The notes under the pieces were generated by a model, which was given only the letters and a program-made list of their open reading frames with translations, ran no database searches and was not told where the DNA came from. From NCBI GenBank assembly GCA_963920705.1, contig OY987226.1, positions 23,507,636 to 23,571,635 of the forward strand: 64,000 nucleotides of DNA. Direction: 5' to 3'. Each line of letters opens with the position of its first letter. The first letter of the stretch is position 1. Positions 1-11,426 of the stretch are shown here, in pieces. A program made the translations under genes and the position numbers. The stretch is from Odiellus spinosus (Eukaryota; Arthropoda; Arachnida; Opiliones; Phalangiidae).

Positions 1-317
1 TTAGATGATATGCAAATATTTAATATTTCTCGCCATCTTAAAGAAAGTTACGCTGAGGATAAGAGAAGGGATCTAACTTGCGGTAATTTTGTGGAATGTG
101 TTTATGAAAAGAAGTAGGAAAATTTGAAGAATATTCAGTGAAATTCGAAGATTATTTTATATCTTTCATGCATCCACCTGAAACATGCGAAAAACGGTTT
201 TGGCCAAAAACTAAAGATCAATGGTGGGTCTTATCTGAAAATATACTTGGTAAAAATCGATCCACCAATTACGATCAAGTCACAAACATCGAAATATTGC
301 ATATTGCCAAACGATAG
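1..317 (+). pseudogene. C-terminal fragment of a transposon-type protein
   Basis: Two overlapping frames read as one broken protein end. The first frame is open from base 1 to a stop near 115-117. The second runs from about 147 to the TAG at 315-317 and contains FMHPPETC and FWPKTKDQWW, ending close to SENILGK. The pattern F-I-x-FMxP, then FWPxxxDxxW, then a terminal hydrophobic IL-type stretch is one I recognise from the ends of many uncharacterised transposon-borne invertebrate proteins. A one-base shift near 120-146 separates the parts. The window edge cuts off the rest, so the element type is unknown. A related domain lies at 1740-2087. Confidence 0.4.
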
Positions 318-1198
318 AATTGAAAATTGAAACTGCTTTTTCGAAAATTAAAATGTAAATATTTTTAAATAAATATAATGTTTGTGGGGTCTGACTAAAA
401 TCAGAATATCTCAAGATCTAAAAATAATACTTTGGCATTTCATACTTTTCGACTAATTCACATGCAGGGAATTCGAAAAAAAATGTTAGAGCTCGAATAA
501 AAGTGTGGCTTCATTAAAAGGTCAAATATTACTTTTGACCCTTTTACCAACTAGTAGTAGTTTCGAATTTTCAATTGCATTCTTCTTCACTTCAGGACCT
601 TTAATTCGGTTCTCGAAACGCGGTGATCGAGCAATTATTTATCGAGATACAGCTAATTTAAAAATGGGTGTTAAGGCCAGTTTCTGAAACACCGACCCCC
701 TGTATCTCGAAAACGGCTTGACCGATTGTAAAAATATTCCGGAATTCGATTTCTACACGTAAAAGAACCCCAGGTACAAAACTTGGTCCAATTCTGAGAT
801 GGGAGGGTGGACACGCTTGTACGTTTTGTCATGGAATGACCCCACCCTCTAAAAATATTGATGCGTCATGATTTGAAATATCTACCACTTTTGGGCTGAG
901 CAGGATCGAGTCGAAATCATTTATAGCAATTTTTATTGTAAAACACACAAAAAAAATATCAGCCACTTACTTTTGTGAAAAATCCAAACTATGAATTGGT
1001 AGTTTCTCTGGAAAATCCAATAGACTCTCTAACTGATCTGTCAGATTTTCTAGAACAGGCGGAAAACCAAATGGCAGCTGTGAAAATTGAAAAAATTTAA
1101 TATAATAGTTTCACCACTTAGGAGAAACTTTTTTCTCCACATAATTTATTTACATTTAAGCATTTTATTCGTCGATGGTAAAATTCTTCATTTGGTCA
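318..1198. other. AT-rich stretch, no recognised feature
   Basis: Short open frames only, none with a recognisable motif. I see no repeat or RNA gene here. Confidence 0.5.
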
Positions 1199-1739
1199 AT
1201 CGACCAGTCATGACACCATGGGTCAGCCGAATTTTATGTAACTTTCAACATATGTTCAGAGACCAAAAATAATAGGTTATCCAAAGTATTGGCCTACAGC
1301 GATTTGAAAAAAGCCTGGTTTTTGCTTTTCGCCGTTGTCCTTTTCGGTAGCTTTCAGAAAAGTTTTAATAGTTAAATTTTGAATTAAGCTACACACTCGC
1401 ATATTTCACGCCTTATATAAAAAGAAGCAACGGACACGACAGTGTAAGATTCGAAAACCTACGCTGAATAGACCTTCCTTAATTTACGTCTAAACTCAAA
1501 AAACAAAATATCGTTGGGGGGTTCCATTCTATGGCCCACGTTCAAAAAGGTGCAACTTGAATTGTTTGAAAATGGAAATTTTTCAATAGCTTTTGGCAAG
1601 GACCTTCAGAATATAATAGTATTGATATAGTTGTTTTTGTCCTAAGAGGAGTTTTTTTTTTTTTAAAAAAAAAAAAATCAAAATATTTTTTTTTTAGTTT
1701 TTTCAAATATTTAATATAATGTATGCAAAAAAATACTTG

Positions 1740-2087
1740 TCAAGTAGTTAACTTTTTTAATTCTTTTGACGAAATTTTGAAAACTTGGCTTGGTTTTCTG
1801 CAAATTAATGAAGGGTCTGCTACTTTACACAATAAACAGCTCAAGGGAACGTAACGTTTGTCATTTTTCTTGGGCCATGTCAGTATATTTTCTCTGCCTC
1901 TCTTCATAAAGTTGATTAAACAATCCGATTCTAAAATACAGTTTTTTGTTACGACACCGATGAAATAATGTTGGTCATAAAGAGCTGCTACATACTGCCC
2001 AAATTCAATTAAGTGTGATGGTTTATTCAGTAAACAATGCCACCTTGACCATGTTATAGTATTCATCACAGCAGAAATGTGATGCAC
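1740..2087 (-). pseudogene. Transposon-type C-terminal domain fragment
   Basis: A 115-codon minus-strand frame. It contains YFIGVVTKNC, INFMKRG, LTWPKKND and VPLSCLLCKV in that order, the same layout (FIG-x, NFM, WPxxxD, VPxxxxL) as the fragment at 1-317. No start context or upstream domain is visible, so it is the 3' end of a larger gene caught in the palindrome arm. The mirrored copy at about 2635-2955 on the plus strand is broken by stops and shifts. Its function is not known. The motif spacing suggests a small beta-rich chromo/Tudor-like fold, but that is a guess. Confidence 0.35.
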
Positions 2088-2247
2088 GTTGAGTTCATTT
2101 TTAGAACAGATCTGTGATGGCTAAGGGTACCAGCAATAGTGCTAGCGATGAAGAGTCTCGTGTTTAGAGCTTCTTTGGCATCTTTCGAAACATAAAGGAA
2201 CTTAATCCCTTTAATATTTTCATTGGCAAATTGGAAGAATTGAAGAG

Positions 2248-2525
2248 GTGTCAGAATCTGATTATTTTCTACACTTTGAAGAAGAGTCGTGTAACTATCC
2301 TTTTTGCAGTGCCACCTATCCCCATCACATGGGCTCTTTCCGTGATTTGTCGCAAAGTTATGCCATTCAGCCGTTATTCCAAAATCTGCTTCATGAGAGC
2401 ATTTACATGAATGTCATAACTTTGCGACTAGTCACGGAAAGAGCCCATGGGATAGGTGGCACTGTAAAAAGGATAGTGACACTAGACTCTTCTTCAACGT
2501 GCTGAAAATAATCAGATTCTGACAC
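2248..2525. repeat. Inner hairpin of the palindrome
   Basis: 2248-2363 and 2412-2525 are inverted copies. Each starts or ends with gtgtcagaatctgat or its complement and contains the block around gggctctttccgtga. The loop is about 48 bp. It sits off-centre between the two larger arms, so it is a nested second foldback. Confidence 0.7.
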
Positions 2526-3491
2526 TTCTTAGGTGTCAGAATCTGACACACTTGTTCCAATTTATAAAAATGAACTCAACATATCGCATTTCAGCTGATG
2601 AATACTATAACACGGTAAAGGTAGCATTGTTTACTTAAGAAACCATCACACTTAAAGATATTGAAGTTGGGCAAGATTGGTTTAACGGTATCGTAACAGA
2701 AAAATGTATTTTAGAATCAGATTGTTTAATCAACTTTATAAAGAGAGACAGAGAAAATATGTTGACGTGGCCCAAGAAAAATAACAAACGTCCCGTTCCC
2801 TTAAGCTGTATATTGTGTGAAGTAGCAGACCCTTCATTAATTTGCAGAAAACCAAGCCAAGTTATCAAAATTTCATCAAAAAAATTTAAAAAGTTAATTA
2901 CCTTTCTAAAAACAAACACTTGACAAGTATTTTTTTTTTTTTTTTTTGCATACATTATATTAAATATAAGAAAAAACTAAAAAAAAATATATTTTGATTT
3001 TTTGAAAAAACTCCACTTAGGACCCAAATAACTATATCAATATTATTATATTCTGAAAGTTCTTGCCAAAAGCTATTGAAAAATGTCCATTTTCAAATAA
3101 TTCAAGTTGCACCTTTTTGACCGCGAGCCATAGAATGGATCCCACCACCGAAATTTTGTTTTTTGAGTTTAGACGTAAATTAAGGAAGATCTATTCATCG
3201 TAGCTTTTCGAATTATATAATTATACGTGTCCGTCGCTTCTTTTTATATAAGGCGTTAAATATGCGAGTGTGTAGCTTAATTCAAAATTTAAATATTAAA
3301 ACTTTTCTGAAAGCTACCGAAAAGGGCAATGGAGAAAAGCGAAAATCAGGTTTATTTTTCAAATCATTGTAAAAGTCGATCTTATCAAAATATTTGCCCA
3401 ATACTTGGATAACCTATTATTTTGGGTCTCTAAACATATGTTGAAAGTTTCATAAAAATTGGCTGACTCATGGTGTCATGACTGGTCGATT

Positions 3492-5582
3492 TCCCATGGA
3501 ATGATCCAGTTATTTCAAAACATTAACTGAGCAAATCGACTTATTGAAAGATACCTGCACATATTTTACAATTTAATCAGGGTAAGTTACGAACAAGAGT
3601 GAATGTCTGGATAGCATTTGCGCTTTAAAAGCATTTTCTCTCTATATTAAATTCTAAACCCTCCTCAACAAGGAGAGAGAATTTTTTGATTGTGGGTAAT
3701 GCTATGGCCATCTAAGAATTGAAAATATTATGTACACTGTATAAGCTTTTGAGGAGAGAGAAATTTGATAAAGCCGTTGCCTAGGCAATGATATATCAAT
3801 AGCTATCCTCTGAATAGGAGCCTGGTCGTAGACAAGGTTTTGAACTTTCTGGCCAAAGGTTTCTGGGTGTAATTGGCTGGGATGTCCCAACATCTCTCTT
3901 AACTTCCAAGGGGTAGAAACAACGTTCTAATTCGGTTAATAGGGGATAGCTAATAAATGTAAATCCATCCCGTACTCCATATCTCTCTTTCATAGATCAA
4001 ATGCCCTCACTGTGAAATCCATGGCTTTTTCATTACTTCCCCTAATCCACCCCTTGATTGAAAAAAGAGGGAAAAAATTACATTCAAAGAAGGCGAGGAT
4101 AGTTTGACATAAAATGAAAATGTGCAACAATTTATTTTAAAATGTTTCCCCAAAACTTAACACTATAAGCATCAAAGTTTGGGTTTCCCATTCTTTTGAA
4201 TTCTTTGTGAACCAACTTTACTACAAGGATTAGCATCATCCTAAATCAAGGTGGACTTTTCTTTGTCTAAAAAAAAGAGTGGGAAATCTGAGCACATCCA
4301 GTATTCCCTCAGGCTTCTATTTTTTGGTCATTAATGTTTTTAATCCATATAAAGGATATATTGCTCGTGGAACACAGCTGAAGGAAGACAAGTTTGGAGA
4401 GAGCAATTCTTGTCGATTCACAAAAAGTATCTTTTCCAAATGGAGCTTTTATAAACTACGTTTCCAGGAGCTTTAGAGCTCCCTTCAAATCGATTTTACC
4501 CATGAGTTAAGATGGATATTAGCCAGACAGTCAAAAATTTATTATGAATGAAAGGTTGCCTACGCAAATCTGTAATGAAATCAAGTAAGTAATTTCATGA
4601 AATTTTAAAAACTTAGTACTACTTTCGGAAATTTAATGGAATTAAAGAACTACCAATTGTTTCAATTTTACTGTATTTTAAAGCAATAAATTTTAGTATT
4701 AGGAAGGTTCTTTGTCATCAGTTAATGTCTAGAGCAATAGAAGTCATCAATGGAAGCATTATTTTTTTCGGTTCGAAGCACAACGAACTTCCAAAATTCT
4801 TGCTTTTCAATTTAACACTCTTCTCTTTTCAAGCTTAAAATTGATTGTGCTGTTTTAAATAAAGGTGACAGCACTGTATTTCGAGTCCTAAAATAACTGT
4901 CTGGAACCCAAATTTAATCCAAGCTTTTTAGTCAATCTCTTGAGTTTCTCCAAAATGCCTACTTTTCTGCTACAGAGACAGATGGGAGGGGTTTATAAGT
5001 GTATGTGGGTCCCACTGGCTCGTGCCTTTGACAAGACATATTTGGCATGCATCTTTGAAAAGACTTTCGCATGGGCTCCTCCAGAGCCGCCAGTTGCTTT
5101 AAGCAGTAATATTCAAATACAGTAAGAAAAAAATTATAAACAAGTACTGCAGATGTTTATGGCATTAGATTCTGAGCAAAGAAAACTTCTATGAACAATT
5201 GTTTCTAGGAAAGCAGTGTATAACCAATGGGGGACATTCCTCTTTTAATTTCATATGAAACCCAGTAGCCCCGCCAGCAGTAGGCACAAGTAGGCACGTG
5301 TCTACGTTGAAAAATTAGGAACTACTTTGGGGGGGGCCTCGAAATTTGGAGAAAAAACCTTAAGGAGCCTCAAATATCTCTAAAATTTAGTTTTTAAACT
5401 GTATCATTCGTTTTTCTTGAATAGCATCCCTTATATCATAATAATTTAAAAGTAGCCTAATTCTTGACAATAGTTCACCATTTAAACCAAAACTACAATA
5501 TAACAGCGGGATGCTGGGGAACAGCATTAATTCCTTGAAATGACAAGAAAAGGGAAATACCACGGTGCACCTGTTCGGCTCA
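3492..5582. other. Unassigned non-coding stretch
   Basis: No frame longer than about 65 codons and no protein motif. No tandem or inverted repeat of note was seen by eye. Confidence 0.45.
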
Positions 5583-6700
5583 GGGGTTCGATTCTACAAC
5601 TGTCCTTAAATATAAGGATTTAAACAATAAGGATAAATCCGTATTTCCCGCCTAAGAATTGCCTAAGGACAAATTCAGTTTTTCAAAAATAACAGTATTC
5701 TACACCACCTATCCGTACGAATACTCCTTAAATTTAATGACAGGAGAAAAAATTCTACTTATTCTCTCTAGTGACGTATTTCCGGACATCTTACACAATG
5801 AAACTTTGAGGAATAAAATTCGCCTCGCGAGCGAGGAGCACCGAGTTCGTGTAATAATTTGTTAGGCCGAGGCTTAGGGTTAGTCGTTCGGGGGTTATCG
5901 ATACAAGTTTTTGACTGTTTTTGAAATAGCAGTTTATAGAGATTTTAACTATAATTATGGCCAAAAGATTAGGAAACGTTTCCAACAGAAAAATGGAAAA
6001 AAGTACTAGATTTTTTAGAAATGCAATCGAAATTGGTAAGTGGACGCTTTATACGGCCACTTTCACCAAATAAGTACATGATCAATGCCTATGTAATTGT
6101 TACGCAGGCATTGACATGATAGACAACTTAGTTCTTAGAATTGGACTAGCTGGAAATCAAAAGAAACAAAACCTAAATCTTAAGGCTATCAAAAAATAAA
6201 TAAGCACGCAAAATTAGTAAAAATATATTAACAAAGCATGCAACAAACCTACTTCAATGTCTACGAGAATAGCTAGAGCGTGACAGGCGATCGGCTAACC
6301 TATCCCATAATAGGTACGCGATATCATTTTTAGCCCTAAATTATAGCTTAAATTGATAATTATTTAATTCAGAAGCTCGTGATCGATCCCTTACGACTCT
6401 TTGACGCCTTAAATCTCGTCTACTACTTCTCCGTCGGCTTAAGCGGCTAAACGAAAAATTTCCACTCTACGATGGCAGCCATCTTTAAAATGTTTAAAAA
6501 ATAAGGATGATTTTCAATCCTTACATCTCTAAGGTGAGGTCTAACCCTCACCTTATCATAAGGACTTTATTTTGTCCTTAGGATAATTTTTGCTAAGGAC
6601 GAGTCTAGAATACCGACATGGAGATCTAAGGAGTAATCCGTGTTTTAAGGATAAAAATTTATCCTTACAACTCGTAAGGACAGTTGTAGAATCGGACCCC
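5583..6700. mobile_element. Inverted-repeat element with AAGGAT-rich ends
   Basis: The left end ggggttcgattctacaac at 5583 matches the complement of the right end, which finishes ...gaatcggacccc at 6700. Similarity continues inward for roughly 100 bp, rich in repeated taaggat/atcctta words, with gaps. The interior has no convincing protein. The ends resemble the T-arm word GGTTCGA of tRNAs, probably by chance. I could not fix a target duplication. It looks like a non-autonomous DNA transposon of about 1.1 kb. Confidence 0.55.
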
Positions 6701-7652
6701 AGGGTCGGCAATGGTCAGTCTTTTGATTAAATTTTTATTTTGACACCTTCTAAGGGGGATAGACAACCACAAGATCAGACAAGTAAAGGAGGGAAGGAAC
6801 ATTACCATTACTGACCACGGTTACATGCCTGTGCATGAGCTCATCATCCTCCTTTACCGGTCAAGGCAGGGGATCAAAATAAATGTAAGAGGTAAGCTGT
6901 GCCCTCAACATTAACTTCTTGGAACTCGAACATCTGTGTTAAGATCTCTCAAGAGAGGGGTGAGCGGGTGAAATAGAGTCCAAGCTCCAAGAAGTACCAC
7001 TTGACCTTTTAGGCTACTAATAACTCTTTCTTAATTCAATCTTTCCATTTCGTTTTGAAATTCAATTGTTGAAAACTTTGTCAAAAAAAAAACAAAAAAC
7101 ATTGGCTTTGTAATAGCCAGTAGTATAAAACCCATGGGGGACTGGAAAGATGGTAGTCATGTGACTTTTATCACATGATTCTAGAACTAGAGTATAAGAA
7201 ATAAAATATTTATCACATAATTAGTATAGTAAGAAGTGGGAAGGGACCTCTAAATCTGGCTGTGCCTACTCGTGAAAAATTCCTGGTAGGGCTACTGATG
7301 AAACCTGACTCGATTCGGGCATTGTCAAATTGATCTTGCACTAAGTTCCTGAATTTAACCTTTAGAAATTGAAAAAAAAGGATCATACTTGACTAAATTA
7401 CATTTTTCCTCATTGGTAAGCCAATTTCTTTGACTAATCTATGGTAGCACATTGAAATGAAAAGTAAAGCAGCCTAGTAATCATTAAAGATTAAATATGC
7501 CAGTTCGTTGCAAAATTAAGGTCCAAAATGAGTCTGGTTACATGTCTACTTTAAGATTTAGTCAAGGTTATGATTTATGGAGTATGTCCATTCTCCAGAA
7601 TAAAAAAAGGAAAATATGTAATTTTACTCTCGAAAAACTTTGGCATCAAAAA
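6701..7652. other. Unassigned stretch before the minisatellite
   Basis: No coding frame with a motif and no clear repeat. Confidence 0.4.
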
Positions 7653-8592
7653 CCTTTACCCTTAAAAACCTTTACCCTTAAAAACCTTTACCCTTAAAAA
7701 CCTTTACCCTTAAAAACCTTTACCCTTAAAAACCTTTACCCTTAAAAACCTTTACCCTTAAAAACCTTTACCCTTAAAAACCTTTACCCTTAAAAACCTT
7801 TACCCTTAAAAACCTTTACCCTTAAAAACCTTTACCCTTAAAAACCTTTACCCTTAAAAACCTTTACCCTTAAAAACCTTTACCCTTAAAAACCTTTACC
7901 CTTAAAAACCTTTACCCTTAAAAACCTTTACCCACAAAAGCCTTTACCCACAAAAGCCTTTACCCACAAAAGCCTTTACCCACAAAAGCCTTTACCCACA
8001 AAAGCCTTTACCCACAAAAGCCTTTACCCACAAAAGCCTTTACCCACAAAAGCCTTTACCCACAAAAGCCTTTACCCACAAAAGCCTTTACCCACAAAAG
8101 CCTTTACCCACAAAAGCCTTTACCCACAAAAGCCTTTACCCACAAAAGCCTTTACCCACAAAAGCCTTTACCCACAAAAGCCTTTACCCACAAAAGCCTT
8201 TACCCACAAAAGCCTTTACCCACAAAAGCCTTTACCCACAAAAGCCTTTACCCACAAAAGCCTTTACCCACAAAAGCCTTTACCCACAAAAGCCTTTACC
8301 CACAAAAGCCTTTACCCACAAAAGCCTTTACCCACAAAAGCCTTTACCCACAAAAGCCTTTACCCACAAAAGCCTTTACCCACAAAAGCCTTTACCCACA
8401 AAAGCCTTTACCCACAAAAGCCTTTACCCACAAAAGCCTTTACCCACAAAAGCCTTTACCCACAAAAACCTTTACCCACAAAAACCTTCACCCACAAAAA
8501 CCTTCACCCACAAAAACCTTTACCCACAAAAACCTTTACCCACAAAAACCTTTACCCACAAAAACCTTTACCCACAAAAACCTTATCCATAA
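7653..8592. repeat. 16-bp minisatellite in three blocks
   Basis: About 58 head-to-tail copies of a 16-bp unit kept in perfect register. Block A (7653-7924) is 17 copies of cctttacccttaaaaa. Block B (7925-8452) is 33 copies of cctttacccacaaaag. Block C (8453-8580) is 8 copies of cctttacccacaaaaa, two with ccttcaccc. A decayed copy ends the array near 8592. One strand is C-rich and the other G-rich, with GGGTAAAGG. Complete homogeneity inside blocks with sharp borders indicates recent block expansion. Confidence 0.95.
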
Positions 8593-8936
8593 AACTTGCG
8601 CTTGTACAGCGGATGCTATTTCTCATTCATTAGAAGGCATGGAACCAATAGCCAGTGTTCCTCAAAATTCTCTTTCCTTGTTATGTGGGTTTATAATTTA
8701 CTAGAGAGTGAAAATATGAGCAACGCTTTAAAAGAGCAAATGCCCTATCTTGAAAATCAGTCCTGTTCATAACTTCCCAGGCTAATCATTTTCCTAAGAG
8801 TATTTTAGTAAATTTCTTTTATTTTAGCATTATGAAAGAGTCTCTGAGACTTCAGTTTCACGCCTTTTATTACGTACAAAGACTGTCATTACGTTTTCCC
8901 ACTCTATTGTGAAACTTAAACTAAAGGAATGCTTAA
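8593..8936. other. Short unassigned stretch
   Basis: No motif or repeat seen. Confidence 0.4.
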
Positions 8937-8940
8937 TTAA

Positions 8941-9358
8941 AGGGAGAATGCAACCTAACAACAAGGGATTTTTATTGATTCCTTATCCTTTAAATAGGCC
9001 TAATTCACTGATAAAAGGTTTACAGTACAAATATTAAACTACAAATAAATTTAAAAAATTCATTAAGATCCTCAATTGTGTTCGTCTAAAGTCTAGCGAT
9101 CAATGAGCAAAGGCCCATCGTTCACGCGAGATCTTCATGAGACTTACAATCGCGTTCGATTGGTTGCTAGACCTTACAAGCGAGGAAATCAAGACCTCCC
9201 TGAATCCTGCTAATCCTATTTTCAGGGTAAGTTTTAAATTTATTTCTAGTTTAATATTTGTTCGTAAATATTTTCAGTAGTGGATTAGGCCTATTTAAAC
9301 AATAAAGAATCGATAAAAAAAAAAAAAAAAAAATCACTTGTTAGGTAGCATTCTCCCT
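8941..9358. mobile_element. MITE flanked by TTAA (piggyBac-like)
   Basis: A 418-bp element with inverted ends. It starts agggagaatgc and ends with the complement gcattctccct, with similarity continuing inward for about 130 bp through a shared taaataggcctaat block. It is bracketed by TTAA at 8937-8940 and 9359-9362. TTAA target duplication is typical of piggyBac-type elements. No coding capacity; a non-autonomous copy. A long A-run lies at 9315-9333 in the right arm. Confidence 0.7.
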
Positions 9359-9730
9359 TTAATGACCATCAAAAAAGCTACCAATACCAGAATTAGATGT
9401 TGGATTACTAATTCAAACTTACTGCGCAACCAGGTGCGACTCTCTCTTCTAATCTTAAGAGAACATCATGGGTGGCCGGGTTGATTCCCTGATAAAGGTC
9501 CAAGATACCATTGACATACTCCATTCTGATTTAGTTGATATAACCTTGAAGAGGAAATATAGTAAATTAATCTTTTTGAATAGAAACTAGATCAATTTCA
9601 ACTGTCAAAATAAGCAGTTAAGGTAATTCTCAGTTAATCATCAAAGGCTAAGTCGTTGATAAGGTATGCCTGCCAATGACCCAAATATCTTTTCACAGGT
9701 GTCGATAATTGTAATCTTAAATAAATTTTC
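9359..9730. other. Unassigned stretch
   Basis: Nothing recognised. Confidence 0.4.
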
Positions 9731-9830
9731 GAGAATGTTACTGCATGGTTGAGAAAAACTGTTTATTAAATGTTTATTGAAAAACGTTTATTTAATAAAC
9801 GGTTTTTCTTAAACACGCAGTAGCAATCTC
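9731..9830. repeat. 100-bp imperfect palindrome
   Basis: 9731-9780 and 9781-9830 are inverted copies with almost no spacer. The best block is gaaaaactgtttatt against aataaacggtttttc. It could extrude as a cruciform or be a minimal foldback element. Confidence 0.65.
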
Positions 9831-11161
9831 AGGGTAGTAGTAACCCCTCCTGCTCGAAATTGTCAGCAAGTGCAAAGGAAGGCTCCCTACATCACAAAGT
9901 GAACATTTTAAAGAGATAATGAAGTGTCGCTAGGGATGCGCTCCAAAATATGGTGGACTGAACTAAATATTTTCAGCTACGAACACATAATCGTAAACTG
10001 GGCACCATCTGTGAAAACTCCAAAAATAGAGGAAAACATTCCCAGAAATGTTTGGATTTTGTTTTTTAATGTGGAGAAAACATGTTTTGGAGCATAAATT
10101 ATACTCTGTAAGGCGAGTGATTTTTTGCCTGAACTACTTTAGTTCCAATCTCAGCAGCTAGAGAGGGTTATTTCAAACTCCGCTTCATGGATGTTTCGGG
10201 GTTCATAGCTTTTTTTATTTCTCGAAAACTCTGACAACTCAACTTACAGAACCATAGACCAATCAATCATCTGGAAAAACTGCAAGTTTTGATATAATTA
10301 ATTTTTTGAGTGTCAAGAGCTAAGAGGTGAAAATGTTGATGCCAGCTGAATTTTGAGCTTATCTAGCGTGTGATTTAATCCCAAAAATATAAATTTTAAT
10401 TAAATTATATAATTATTATTGCAAAATAATCTTGAAATTCGTTGTTGTGGTTTCAGACAAGTTGTTGCGAAATCAGGTCAATGGTTTGTTTTGAGGCTTG
10501 CATTGAGCGAGCTAATTGGGAATAGAGATTTTTTTCCCCGTAAAATTTACAGTAAGCTGAATTAACATTAAAGGGCCCAAAAAAACCTTTGAAAATGTCT
10601 GAGTCTTCTTAATTTCGTTAGATCTGGTTATTTGAAACAAATTATCTAAATAGCAATGTTTATCAAATTCAATAGAAACAACTCTCAAATTTATATTTCA
10701 AAACAATTCTATGGCCAATCACCATCAAAACCGAGTTTCCAGTCAAATAAAGATTCTAGCGCACTCTAGGCACCTGCTCTATCAAATTGTGACGGTAAAA
10801 ACGAGTGCTTACAACGTTCTTTACTTACAAATGGAAATAGTCACGAATTAGGCTTAGAGTAAAATCAACCGGAATTAGCTTTTCCGGGGTATAAAAGTTG
10901 TTCATTTTATGGGTAATAGCTCAAATACTATAGTTTTTTCATTGGCAAGAAATTTTATAGTCATTATTTATTTAAAATTTACTTTTTTTTTTCTCTCTCC
11001 ATTGATATGACAAGTAAGGGTTTAATAGCCTTACAGCTACAAGTTCAAAAAGATGAACAAACACAAATACAAAAATGCATTGACAATTATAACGAATATG
11101 GGCAACAAATGTAAATGTAATGGAAACTGATGTAATTGCAAGTTTAGATTTAAAGTGGCTA
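9831..11161. other. Unassigned AT-rich stretch
   Basis: No motif-bearing frame, RNA gene or clear repeat was seen upstream of the P element. Confidence 0.4.
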
Positions 11162-11426
11162 ATAGATCCAAGAAGGATCAGATAACGAGAGGAAATGTGG
11201 GGCTGCGTTGAGTTAGAGAGAGAAGAGCCAACCTCCCACTCGGGTGGAAAGGGGGGATAGGAAATTCACGTGGTCGCTAGCGCCGTCGGCTACTAAGCGT
11301 CTCATAAAGGAGCGTCTTGTGAGAGTAGAAATAGGGAACTAGCGAAGGTGATGAAATCATGACGAAATCGACTTTTCTTAACTACAAGGCTTAAAATATC
11401 CGGCATTTAAAACTTTTAAGATTAAA

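Larger units (their letters stand above)
1199..3491. repeat. Large imperfect palindrome (foldback element)
   Basis: The left arm, about 1199-2102, reappears in reverse complement at about 2563-3491. The outermost paired blocks are atcgaccagtcatgac at the left and its complement at 3476-3491. The arms differ by scattered substitutions and small indels, so the duplication is not recent. The spacer 2103-2562 contains a second, smaller palindrome. The left arm keeps a 115-residue minus-strand frame, and the right-arm counterpart is interrupted. This looks like an inverted duplication of a transposon end or a foldback transposon. I did not find a clear target duplication. Confidence 0.75.
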
